This document shows positions 8,378 through 17,155 of a DNA stretch of 64,000 nucleotides, one piece after another. Within the stretch, counting starts at the first letter, position 1. Every line of letters begins with the position of its first letter. The notes below the pieces were generated by a model, which made no database searches, was not told where the DNA came from, and was given only the letters and a program-made list of their open reading frames with translations. The stretch spans positions 152,585 to 216,584 of the forward strand of contig JAJFVL010000049.1 of NCBI GenBank assembly GCA_021371855.1, in the 5' to 3' direction. The stretch comes from Bacteroidales bacterium (lineage in GTDB: Bacteria; Bacteroidota; Bacteroidia; Bacteroidales; VadinHA17). A program made the translations under genes and the position numbers.

Positions 8378-9979
8378 CTACTTTTTATCCCACCAAAGTT
8401 TAGTGACACCATTATCGGGGCCACCTAATAATTCAACAGCCGCCTTAACCTGGTTTGCATTATTGGTATATTCACTGGTCACATAAGGAAGCCTTGTTGG
8501 AAGTGAAGTTGCAGGAATATCAATATTCTCACTTTCAAGCCGCGGGTATAGAGTTGGATATTTTGTCCTTCTTCTTTCGGTATATGCTTCCGGGCTGTCA
8601 GGATACAGCCCGATCCATTTTTGAGTAATGATCTGCTCCAACTGTTGTTCTTTTGTTCCGTTTGTCAAAAATGCAACAGGCACAGTCGAAACAGGGACCT
8701 GGATCTTTGTAGGATCGGACCAGTCGAATCCGGGGCTGGCAGGAATCAAATTGCTGGTTGCATATATATCACCTTTAAGATTTGTAAGGGGACACGAATT
8801 TTCAGTAAGAGATAATTCAATTCCGGCTTTATAAAGATCGGCTGCAGTGCCCCCCATGTTCCATCCCTCAAGAGCGCCTTCTGCTTTAAGAAAATTAGCT
8901 TCAAAAGCTCTGAATATAGGCCAGTTGGGGCCCTTGTCATTAAGGATCACATATGGTTTGGCCATATCGGAGGCTTTTTTCTTAAAGTCAATTGCCGATC
9001 TGTTTGATTTAGTCTGACCGTTTCTCATACCTTCAAAATTAAATTGAATACCGGTGAAGTCATCTGTAGGATCGGGTGTAACTGCAACCTGAAAGTATTT
9101 TTCAACCCGGGGGTCGAGATAACCTTTTAGAATACTCTCCATATCAGAACTCATTCTGAACTCACCCCATGAAGTTATCAGGTCATATGGATTGGTCCAG
9201 TCGGTAGTTGTTGTCACAAATGCATTGTCGGCATTGGCAGTAATAACTCCATCTTTCACTGCTTTTTCAGCCTGTGTTTTTGCCAGAACAGGATCTACAT
9301 ACTTAACGTGTAAAGCTAATCTGAGACGGATAGAGCTACCAAGCTTTGCCCATTTGTCGATATTTCCTTTGTATATAGGATCATAACTGGAAAGTGCTGC
9401 AGAAGTAGTACCGGCATTTGCTTTTAATACGGTAATAGCCGAATCAAGTTCGAGAAAGAAACTATGATATATATCTGATTGAGAATCATAAGGAATCTCC
9501 TTTTCCATATTACCAAACTCAGAATACGGGATAGGTCCGAACAAGTCAGTATATTTTTGATAGATATATACTTTCCATATTTTCATCATAGCTTGCTCTC
9601 TTACAAGCCCATTTTGTCTGGCAAAATCCTCGGCATACTTTATCTGAGGTGCGGAACCGCTGTAAAATGAAGAAAAGTAGGTATTCAACCAGCTTCCGAC
9701 TAACACATACCTGTCAGAAAGGAAATTAGGAGTCGATGTTGCAAAATAGTTAGCATAAATATCAGTAAAAAGTGATTGTCCCAGTTGCATCAACGACCCG
9801 TTTCTCAGGTAACACGGACTATAGATGGCACTTCTGACAACATAACCATAAGAAGCGGAGTTCAGTTTGTCTACGGTTAGCTCCTTAGGATTGGTATTTA
9901 TTTCATCGAAATTTTTCGTACAACTACTGGTAAAAACAGCAATTGAAAGAAATATATACAATTTCAAAATATTTTTCAT
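8378..9979 (-). CDS. SusD-like outer-membrane lipoprotein (SusD-like_2), locus 1
   Basis: Surface lipoprotein that caps a SusC porin and helps bind the ligand. The N-terminus ends FTSSC (Cys20), a signal peptidase II site, followed by TKNFDEINTNP, typical of the SusD_2 group. The repeats expected of the family are visible (QEQAMMKIWKVYIYQKYTD-like helix, EANFLKAEGALEGW, EQIITQKWIGLYPDSPEAYTERRRT). The length of 533 aa is normal. It starts 27 bp after the SusC stop and ends the operon before the terminator. The LWWDKK ending is shared in style with the other two minus-strand SusD proteins. Nothing in the sequence tells the ligand; no glycan enzyme is nearby. Confidence 0.93.
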   Translation of the reverse strand: MKNILKLYIFLSIAVFTSSCTKNFDEINTNPKELTVDKLNSASYGYVVRSAIYSPCYLRNGSLMQLGQSLFTDIYANYFATSTPNFLSDRYVLVGSWLNTYFSSFYSGSAPQIKYAEDFARQNGLVREQAMMKIWKVYIYQKYTDLFGPIPYSEFGNMEKEIPYDSQSDIYHSFFLELDSAITVLKANAGTTSAALSSYDPIYKGNIDKWAKLGSSIRLRLALHVKYVDPVLAKTQAEKAVKDGVITANADNAFVTTTTDWTNPYDLITSWGEFRMSSDMESILKGYLDPRVEKYFQVAVTPDPTDDFTGIQFNFEGMRNGQTKSNRSAIDFKKKASDMAKPYVILNDKGPNWPIFRAFEANFLKAEGALEGWNMGGTAADLYKAGIELSLTENSCPLTNLKGDIYATSNLIPASPGFDWSDPTKIQVPVSTVPVAFLTNGTKEQQLEQIITQKWIGLYPDSPEAYTERRRTKYPTLYPRLESENIDIPATSLPTRLPYVTSEYTNNANQVKAAVELLGGPDNGVTKLWWDKK

Positions 9980-10006
9980 AGTATATTATTTTTTACTTGC
10001 TATTAT

Positions 10007-13000
10007 TTAAAAACTTAGATTGATTGATGCTCCAAACGTACGGGTAGTTGGCAGGGCAAATGATTCGCTACCTTCCTGGATGCTTGATAGTTTATCCCTG
10101 AGCTCAGGATCAACATATTTAGCTTTGTTCGTAAAAAAGAACAGGTTCCTTCCAACAAGAGAAATTCTGGCAGAGGAAAAGAATGTTTTAGAAACCAGTT
10201 TCCTGGGCAGATCGTATCCAAGAATCATTTCTCTCATACGAATGTTTGATGCATCTCTGACAAAAGCTTCTCCGCAAGGATTATTCCTGCCACCAACATT
10301 GTTCCAGAAACTTTCTGCGGTACAGGTAGCTGTATTTTCAGAATATGTAGTTTTACCTTCAACTGTTGTAGCGGCAACTCCGTTTTCACCTTTGAAAACA
10401 TCTCTGCCAAAAAGTAAATCGCCATCTCGGCCTATAGCCGTATAATCAAGGATACCACATCCCGCCGTAATAGCTTCAGTCTGTGAAATGAAGGATCCCC
10501 CTTGCCTGATGTCAACAAGCGCACTAAAAGAGAAAGATTTATAAGTGAAGGAATTGCTTATACCGCATAACCAGTCAGGATTATAATTAGCAACCTTTAC
10601 AGTCATACCTGGGGTAAGTGATGGAAGACCGTTGGCCCGAATTATTACATTACCATTTTCATCTCTAAGAAACCCTTTAGCATACACGTCACCATATGCA
10701 TCTCCTTTTACCAATTTATACTCACCGATTGCGTCATAACCAAAAGACAAAGCATCAAATCCTTCAGCAATATCCAATACCAAACTATTGTTTTTTGACC
10801 AGTTAACATCAATATTCCAATCAAAGTTTTTTGTTGAAATAACAGTGGCCCCAAGAGTGATCTCAACTCCTTTATTTTGTACATCTGCGCCATTCATGAA
10901 CAAGCTGGCTATACCTGAAGTCGGAGAACGGGGTGTTGCAAATAACTGATCATAAGTATTTGTCTTGTAGTATGTAAAATTTAACCTAACCCTGTCTTTA
11001 AGCATCATCAGATCAAATCCTGTTTCCAAGGATTTGGTTCTTTCAGGTTTCAGATTTGCAGTAGGCATTGTCGAGCTTAGAGAAATAATACCTAATGATA
11101 CTGTAGCGGTCCTGTAAAGCTTATATGGATCTGTATCATTACCAACTTCAGCGAAGGATCCTCTTAGTTTCAAATTAGAAATAATATCTGGAAGAGTAAT
11201 CATATCGCTAACTACAGCGGTCAAACCAACTGACGGGTAAAAATATGATCTGCTTTCAGAGGGTAATGTCGAACTCCAATCATTTCTTCCTGTAAGATTA
11301 AGGAATATAGCATTCTTATAGGATATTTCTCCAAATCCATATACTGATTGTACCTCTTTTTTCTTATAACTTTCATATGGCAATAAGACAGTGCTGCAAT
11401 TAGCAAGAGAAAACATGTTTTCAATATTAAAGATAGCTCCTGAACCGCCAACCTGATTAGATTCATTTACTCTCCGGTTAGCTCCGGCGTTCAGATCCAA
11501 AGTTATATCTTCTGAGATAGCTTTATGAAAGTTCATCAGTACATCGCTGTTCCAATCATACGAACTGGTACTGCTTTTATCGTACTTCCCATATGGAGCC
11601 TGAGTGTAAGTATCGTTGTGCATCTTCGTCTCAGTGTTAGCATAAGTACCATCAAAAGCAGATCTCCCCATGATTGATAAGTCGTTTGTGATCTGATACT
11701 TTAAGCTTACCATCGGTATTAATCTCTGTACAGTAGAAGGATGCTCAATATTATTTATTGACCAATATGGGTTTCCTGATCCATTATCATATGGCTTCCA
11801 GTAATGTTGCCTTACCTGGTTTATGTCATTAGTAAACTCATAATGTTTAATATCCTGTGTACGGATATTTCTGGGCAGTACATACAAATATCTCATCGGG
11901 CTTTCGAAACGTTCCCCCGTAAAGAAAACATTCTCAAAGTCCTGTCTGATGAAATTTAATTTAGAGTCGAGGGTCAGATTTTTAGCAAAATTTGAAGTTA
12001 ACCTAATGTTTACATTGTGACTCTTAAGATTATTGGTTGGGACTATACCTGAAGCATTAGTATTTGTATAAGAAAAAGCAGCGTTGGATAGTTTAGATTT
12101 TATATTAACCAGCAGATTAGTTGCAAAACTATTTCCAACCTGGAAGAAGTCTTTAATATTATCCGGTTGAGGAGAATAAGCATATGTTTTGCCGTACATT
12201 TCATAATTCGGGTCGTTTGACCAATGCGCAACCTCTGATCCGTCCATTACGGATCCCCATGAAAGTGTATTCTTTTCAGAGTAAACGCCAAGTGACCCCT
12301 GACCATAAGTATTTTGAGTTTTTTCCAACAATATTGCAGAACTACCCTGATAAGTAAATCCAATACTTGCAGTCACACCTTCCTCTGCTCCCTTTCCTGA
12401 TTTTGTTGTAATAATTATAGCTCCGTTCTGGGCCCTGCTTCCATATAAGGCAGCCGAATTGGCTCCTTTTAATACGGAAATGGATTCGATATCATCGGGG
12501 CTTAAATTTGCTATGCCACCGTTAAGAGTAATTCCATCAACAACATAAAGTGGTTCGCTACTACCGCTTATTGACCGATTACCTCTTAAGATAACTTTAG
12601 CTTCAGCGCCAACTCCGGTATTGGTGGGTGTAATTGAGAGACCGGCAACCTTTCCGCTCAGACCTGTAACGATATTCAGGTTTCTTGCCTCGGTAAGCGG
12701 ACTTGTTGTCACATTCTGGGTGGCATAAGTTAGAGACTTTTTTTGCCTCTGAATACCAAAAGCAGTTACAACTACTTCTTCAAGAGCCTGGATGTTTAGC
12801 TCCATAACTATATCAATAACCGATCTGCCGTCAATTGATACTTTCTTAATGTTATATCCGATATATGAAAAACTTAGTACTGTATTATTATCTGGAACAT
12901 TTATACTATATCTTCCGAAAGCATCGGTTAAAAATCCTGTTGTTGTCCCATCTAATACAACTGTGACACCAACTAAAGGTTCTCCTGTTTTTGCATCTGT

Positions 13001-13399
13001 AACTGTTCCAGTTACTTTTGCTTGTTGAAAAAGCTCATCAGGTGCAACAGCAATCAAATCATTTGCAAGTATTTTGTAGCCAAACTCAGAGTCCTTGAAT
13101 ATTTTACCAAGGACCATATCAAGTGGCATATCTTCTTCATCCAGATTTACTCGGATATGCTCAACAGCATCATCACGATAAAGAAACTTGTACGATGTTT
13201 GATTCTCGACAATATTAAAGAAGTCTTTCATGGTCGCATCTTTCAACTGAATTGTGACCTTTTCTGATTGAGAATACCCTGTAGAGGCAATACTTGTAAA
13301 ACTGATGAGTAGTAATAAGGTTGTAAATTTCATGAAGATTAGTAGTTTAGAGAGGTTAAAACATCTATCCTCCGAAAATGGGATTCGAATTTTTTTCAT
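10007..13399 (-). CDS. SusC-like TonB-dependent porin with STN domain, locus 1
   Basis: Outer-membrane importer of 1130 aa powered by TonB. After a signal segment ending STGYSQ (about residue 44) come an STN signalling domain (residues 48-115, with MKDFFNIVENQTSYKFLYRDD), a carboxypeptidase-like beta-sandwich (about 128-213, VTGTVTDAKTGEPLVGVTV), the TonB box EEVVVTAFG near 206, a plug and a C-terminal barrel ending GASINLSF. The STN domain is the extension that talks to FecR, which agrees with fecR and the sigma gene upstream. It lies 27 bp ahead of its SusD. A candidate antisense RNA starts at its start codon (see 13412-13489). Confidence 0.95.
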   Translation of the reverse strand: MKKIRIPFSEDRCFNLSKLLIFMKFTTLLLLISFTSIASTGYSQSEKVTIQLKDATMKDFFNIVENQTSYKFLYRDDAVEHIRVNLDEEDMPLDMVLGKIFKDSEFGYKILANDLIAVAPDELFQQAKVTGTVTDAKTGEPLVGVTVVLDGTTTGFLTDAFGRYSINVPDNNTVLSFSYIGYNIKKVSIDGRSVIDIVMELNIQALEEVVVTAFGIQRQKKSLTYATQNVTTSPLTEARNLNIVTGLSGKVAGLSITPTNTGVGAEAKVILRGNRSISGSSEPLYVVDGITLNGGIANLSPDDIESISVLKGANSAALYGSRAQNGAIIITTKSGKGAEEGVTASIGFTYQGSSAILLEKTQNTYGQGSLGVYSEKNTLSWGSVMDGSEVAHWSNDPNYEMYGKTYAYSPQPDNIKDFFQVGNSFATNLLVNIKSKLSNAAFSYTNTNASGIVPTNNLKSHNVNIRLTSNFAKNLTLDSKLNFIRQDFENVFFTGERFESPMRYLYVLPRNIRTQDIKHYEFTNDINQVRQHYWKPYDNGSGNPYWSINNIEHPSTVQRLIPMVSLKYQITNDLSIMGRSAFDGTYANTETKMHNDTYTQAPYGKYDKSSTSSYDWNSDVLMNFHKAISEDITLDLNAGANRRVNESNQVGGSGAIFNIENMFSLANCSTVLLPYESYKKKEVQSVYGFGEISYKNAIFLNLTGRNDWSSTLPSESRSYFYPSVGLTAVVSDMITLPDIISNLKLRGSFAEVGNDTDPYKLYRTATVSLGIISLSSTMPTANLKPERTKSLETGFDLMMLKDRVRLNFTYYKTNTYDQLFATPRSPTSGIASLFMNGADVQNKGVEITLGATVISTKNFDWNIDVNWSKNNSLVLDIAEGFDALSFGYDAIGEYKLVKGDAYGDVYAKGFLRDENGNVIIRANGLPSLTPGMTVKVANYNPDWLCGISNSFTYKSFSFSALVDIRQGGSFISQTEAITAGCGILDYTAIGRDGDLLFGRDVFKGENGVAATTVEGKTTYSENTATCTAESFWNNVGGRNNPCGEAFVRDASNIRMREMILGYDLPRKLVSKTFFSSARISLVGRNLFFFTNKAKYVDPELRDKLSSIQEGSESFALPTTRTFGASINLSF

Positions 13400-13411
13400 A
13401 AATTTGTTAAA

Positions 13412-13489
13412 TTAAATGGTTAGTTTTATTTCTGTATGACAAATCATTTATTGTGGCGAAGGATGGTGCAAACATCTTTCGCCTTTTTT
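13412..13489 (+). ncRNA. Candidate cis-antisense sRNA of locus 1 (antisense to susC leader)
   Basis: On the plus strand, opposite to susC, GGCGAAGGATG (13455-13465) pairs with CATCTTTCGCC (13473-13483) around GTGCAAA and is followed by six T. This is an intrinsic terminator only in the antisense direction, since the sense strand has no T run. TAAATTTG at 13399-13406, overlapping the susC start codon, fits the TAnnTTTG promoter box. The transcript would be about 78 nt. I see no good -33 element. The same layout occurs at the other three sigma/FecR/SusC loci. Antisense RNAs of this type (DonS in Bacteroides) are known to repress susC homologues. Confidence 0.55.
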
Positions 13490-13538
13490 ATTTCTTAATA
13501 TTTCATCATAGGCAGCTTATTTTAAAAGATTTATACAA

Positions 13539-14654
13539 TCAATATCTTGATATGGTAATTTGATTTTGTTTGATGTTGTAATTAAATGGTGTAACTGTTA
13601 CAAGGGCATTCAGAACCTGCTCAAGGGTTTCCCTGTCAAACTTCCCGGTAAACCTGGCTGAATTAAGTTCGGGATAGTTAACCAAAATCTTCACATTATA
13701 CCAACGTTCGATCTTTACTATCAGGCTGTTAAATGGTTCATTGTCAAAAACCAGTGTGTTTTCTTTCCATGAAATGGTTTGTTCCGTTTTGGAAGTTGAC
13801 TGTAAGCTTACTGTTTTAAGCTTTACCGGAATAACTTCCGGTCTGACCAAAACAGTATCAACAGCCAGAAAATCATTTATTGACTTTAAGAAAATAGCTT
13901 TTTGATTTGGCTTAAGTATAATAGGTTTCTCCTTCTCAGAGTGGTTATTGTTGGAATAGATTTCAACCTTTCCTGTAACTAATGTAGCCTCTTCCAGTTC
14001 CTCGTCTAAATAGGCTTTTACATTAAATGTTGTTCCCAGAACCTTGACTTTCATCCCGGGAGTTATTACATAAAAGGGTTTTGAAGAGTTTTTTGTAACA
14101 TTAAAAAATCCTTCACCTGTTAAATGAACAGAACGTCTGTCAGAACTAAAATCCGAGTCGGAGTATTTGAGGCTCGACCCGGAATTAAGCATCACAACCG
14201 AACCATCGGGAAGGACAATGCGGGATTTTGATCCATATGGCACATCAACTACCTGAATCTGTTCGGCAACAGGTATAGACGGAGTTGTGGTTTTGCTCCA
14301 AAAAAGCGGATGAACCAGCCAGGAAAGCCCGAAAGCAAGAATAAAAATAGCGGCGTACCGCATTACTACCCTAAACCTACTTCTGACCAGAATTCCTTTC
14401 GGGCTTCCTGTTACCGGTTTTAACTCTTCATTTACGATGCCAATTTCTTTGACAATCTTATTAAATAATTCCTGTGAATTTAAGTCACTATTATCATCTC
14501 CCGATTTATCCCACATATTTTGATAATGCACCAGCAGTTCGTGTTGTGGTTCTTCATGTTTCAAATAATTCAATAAAAAAGCCATCTCTTCTTTCGTCAA
14601 AATTCCGAGATAGAATTTTTTTATCAATTTTTCTATTTGCATCTTATTCTCCAT
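13539..14654 (-). CDS. FecR-type anti-sigma factor, locus 1
   Basis: Inner-membrane regulator that receives the signal from the SusC STN domain and controls the ECF sigma factor. The 371-residue product has an N-terminal cytoplasmic part, a membrane segment at about 99-118 (RYAAIFILAFGLSWLVHPLF), the FecR domain (PYGSKSRIVLPDGSVVMLNS, about 139-158) and a C-terminal DUF4974 domain (FTGKFDRETLEQVLNALV). The ATG at 14654 (MENKMQIEKL) is chosen over one 60 bp upstream, which adds an atypical hydrophobic start; MQIEKL at 14642 is also possible. It lies 131 bp after the sigma gene and 139 bp before susC. Confidence 0.93.
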   Translation of the reverse strand: MENKMQIEKLIKKFYLGILTKEEMAFLLNYLKHEEPQHELLVHYQNMWDKSGDDNSDLNSQELFNKIVKEIGIVNEELKPVTGSPKGILVRSRFRVVMRYAAIFILAFGLSWLVHPLFWSKTTTPSIPVAEQIQVVDVPYGSKSRIVLPDGSVVMLNSGSSLKYSDSDFSSDRRSVHLTGEGFFNVTKNSSKPFYVITPGMKVKVLGTTFNVKAYLDEELEEATLVTGKVEIYSNNNHSEKEKPIILKPNQKAIFLKSINDFLAVDTVLVRPEVIPVKLKTVSLQSTSKTEQTISWKENTLVFDNEPFNSLIVKIERWYNVKILVNYPELNSARFTGKFDRETLEQVLNALVTVTPFNYNIKQNQITISRY

Positions 14655-14785
14655 AACATATCTATTTTGTATCAGCAGTATCTTTTCCGTGACAAAAATT
14701 TCAAAAAATTTCAAAAAAATTATAATATACTATAAATCAGGATGTTAAAAATTGATTTACCGGAAAGGTTTTAAAGGGGCAGGCA

Positions 14786-15334
14786 TCAATGATAATGGAA
14801 TTTATATTTTGCACGCAAAAAGTCAAGGGCTCTTCTTATCTGAGTGTCAACTGTATTCTCGGTAATATTCAGTTTTGCAGCAATTTGCCTGTAGGTTAAT
14901 CCTGAGAAACGGTTCAATTTGAAGATCTCTCTTTGCCGTTCAGGAAGCACTTCGATTTCAGATTCAAGAAATGAAAGCAACTCATTATACAACACATTAT
15001 CATTTGTCGATTCATTCAAATCATTTGAGCCAAGTAAGAAATAATCACATGCTGCCTTTTTAAAAACCTGCTGCCTGAATTCCTGATATACCATGTACCT
15101 TGCGATAGAGTACAAGTATGAAGCAAGGGATTGATTTTCATCTACCTTTAAGCGCTGTTCCCAGAGAGCAATAAAAACCTTCTGGACAATTTCTTTAGCT
15201 TCATCTGAAGATTGAATAAGATGGAGACAAAAATTATAAATACGTTTATGATAGAGTGTATATATCTTACTGAAGGCATAAGCACTGCCTTCCCGTAAAT
15301 CTAAAACGAGGGTTCTATCATCCGATAAAGACAT
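14786..15334 (-). CDS. RNA polymerase ECF sigma factor (sigma-70 family), locus 1
   Basis: 182-residue ECF sigma factor. Region 2 is at about residues 20-90, with AKEIVQKVFIALWEQ and LASYLYSIARYMVYQEFR; region 4 is at about 125-175, with LPERQREIFKLNRFSGLTYRQIAAKLNITENTV, whose helix-turn-helix binds the -35 element. It is first in the operon with fecR, susC and susD and should be held by the FecR at 13539. About 275 bp without genes precede it and must contain its promoter. Confidence 0.95.
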   Translation of the reverse strand: MSLSDDRTLVLDLREGSAYAFSKIYTLYHKRIYNFCLHLIQSSDEAKEIVQKVFIALWEQRLKVDENQSLASYLYSIARYMVYQEFRQQVFKKAACDYFLLGSNDLNESTNDNVLYNELLSFLESEIEVLPERQREIFKLNRFSGLTYRQIAAKLNITENTVDTQIRRALDFLRAKYKFHYH

Positions 15335-15610
15335 CCTTTTCTTTTATTGAAATAGTAAATGTACTAAAAATTCATTTTCGTGTCCGGAAAACATTTTTAT
15401 TCTTGCTCTGTGTCTTAAATGACGTTTCTTCACAATCGGTATCTTATTAATTCATATTTATATAACGAATTTTTAAAGGTCACATGGAATCTCCATATTA
15501 GTCTGTGGTAAGAATAATCACAAGCCTGGCCATATGGGCTTCAATGTGGCATATGTGTTACAGGCTCTTTAAGAATGAAACATTTGTTAAAATAAAGAGT
15601 CTGAACTCAT

Positions 15611-16906
15611 TTAATCATCAATCGCGCCATAAATAAGAGCTGTAACGCGGTTCCAGAAATAGCCGAAGTGGTTGGGGTAGATATTGTCCATCCCGACGAA
15701 GATCAGGTCTTCTTTAGGATCGATAAAGAACTTGGTGCCGAAATAGCCTCCCCATTCGAAAGTTCCGGGAGATTTCAGGCACATACCGGAAGCCTCTTCG
15801 GTAATAAGACTGAATCCCAGGCAATAAGTATATCCCGGGATCTGGCTGAAGCCTCTTCCTTCCTTATTCATGGCAATCATTTGATCGGAAGTCATCATCT
15901 CGACTGTTCTGTGTGAAAGTATACGTTTCCCGTCGAGCTGTCCGCCATCAAGCAATGCCTGGATAAAGCGGGCATAATCCATAGCAGTTGATGAAAGCCC
16001 TCCGCCTCCTGCATAATGATTGTTGTCGTCCATCTTTGGATAGTCTACCAATGCAATCATTCCTGAAGAATTGTTTATAAATAATTTATCCTCTTTATCA
16101 TGGCCATACAACGGAACCAAACGCTCGCGTTTTTCTTTTGGCAGGTAAAACCAGGTATCGTTCATTCCTAATGGATCAAAAATATTCTTTTTCAGATAGG
16201 TTGCCAGTGTCTGACCGGAAACTACTTCTATTACACGTCCCAGTACATCCATATTCAGGCCGTAAGAATATTTTTCACCAGGCTGGAAAGCCAGTGGGGC
16301 AAGAGCCAGTTGATTTATAAACTGTTCTGTATTCCACCGGGTATTAGAGAGGCCAACATTCACCAGCCCGAGTTTGTAATATATGAACTGAGTTCCATTA
16401 AGTCCGTAATCGCCGTAAGTGATTCCCGAAGTATGTGTAAGGAGCTGACGGATCGTAATGGGGCTCTTGGCAGGAACAGTCGTATAGGTCGAGTCTTCAC
16501 TGTTGTAAGTATCAAGTACCTGTACATTTTTGAAAGCAGGAATATATTTGTATACAGGATCGTCGAGTTCGAGCAAACCCTGCTCATAAAGCTGCATAAT
16601 ACCAACGGTTGTTATGGCCTTGCTCATTGAAGCGATACGGAAAATATCATCGTTTTTGTATGGTATCTTTTTCCCGGGAGTTCTGTAACCAAAACTTTTA
16701 TGGTACACAATTGAGCCATGCCGTGCAATAAGTATTACCCCTCCGGGGAATTTCTCTTCCTGCATATATTTTTGTGCCATGGCATCGATCAGTTTGAGTT
16801 TTTCTGAAGACATACCTGCTTCTTCTGGTAAACTATTCACGAATGTTTGTCCGGCCAGATTTATCTCTATCAGGAAGATCAGACTGAAAAGGATTAGTTT
16901 CTTCAT
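15611..16906 (-). CDS. Serine hydrolase, beta-lactamase class C / S12 family, exported
   Basis: Penicillin-binding-protein-like hydrolase of 431 aa with a cleavable signal peptide (MKKLILFSLIFLIEINLAG). The catalytic tetrad motif SMSK is at residues 93-96 (Ser93 nucleophile, Lys96), and the second motif is KYSYGLN with Tyr213. This is the style of EstB esterases and D-aminopeptidases rather than true AmpC; a clear KTG-type third motif is not obvious, but CLGFSL and the EWGGYFG segment lie in the right place. Possible roles are esterase, D-peptidase or amidase. It lies between SusCD loci 1 and 2 on the same strand, probably as its own unit, and may process what they import. Confidence 0.9.
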   Translation of the reverse strand: MKKLILFSLIFLIEINLAGQTFVNSLPEEAGMSSEKLKLIDAMAQKYMQEEKFPGGVILIARHGSIVYHKSFGYRTPGKKIPYKNDDIFRIASMSKAITTVGIMQLYEQGLLELDDPVYKYIPAFKNVQVLDTYNSEDSTYTTVPAKSPITIRQLLTHTSGITYGDYGLNGTQFIYYKLGLVNVGLSNTRWNTEQFINQLALAPLAFQPGEKYSYGLNMDVLGRVIEVVSGQTLATYLKKNIFDPLGMNDTWFYLPKEKRERLVPLYGHDKEDKLFINNSSGMIALVDYPKMDDNNHYAGGGGLSSTAMDYARFIQALLDGGQLDGKRILSHRTVEMMTSDQMIAMNKEGRGFSQIPGYTYCLGFSLITEEASGMCLKSPGTFEWGGYFGTKFFIDPKEDLIFVGMDNIYPNHFGYFWNRVTALIYGAIDD

Positions 16907-17072
16907 ACGTTAGATTTTTATTTCATGGTGATTGTAATTTTTTTGAATCTGCCAGGTAACTTCAGCTAATTTAAAGTTTAATTCCCGAATAATGTTCTAT
17001 CAGCATTTGAATTTATTAAGTATTGTTAAAATTCCAGAGAATATATTTACAAAAAATTGAGAATGATCCTGT

Positions 17073-17114
17073 ATAAAAAGAAAGTCAGTTTCAATATTCT
17101 TTGAAACTGACTTT
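17073..17114 (-). terminator. Intrinsic terminator after SusD of locus 2
   Basis: AAAGTCAGTTTCAA (17081-17094) pairs perfectly with TTGAAACTGACTTT (17101-17114) around a 6-nt loop, and a CTTTTTAT tract follows on the minus strand. The stem sequence is the same as that of the terminator at 24437-24472, which supports a tandem duplication of loci 2 and 3. Confidence 0.9.
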
Positions 17115-17155
17115 CATGTTGTTGCAAGGTCAGGAAAACTAATTAATTTTCCTGA

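Noticed and set aside
13455..13489. Terminator of the fecR mRNA in front of susC
   Set aside because: The T run is on the antisense side only. On the susC strand no T run follows the stem, so it should not stop fecR-susC transcription.
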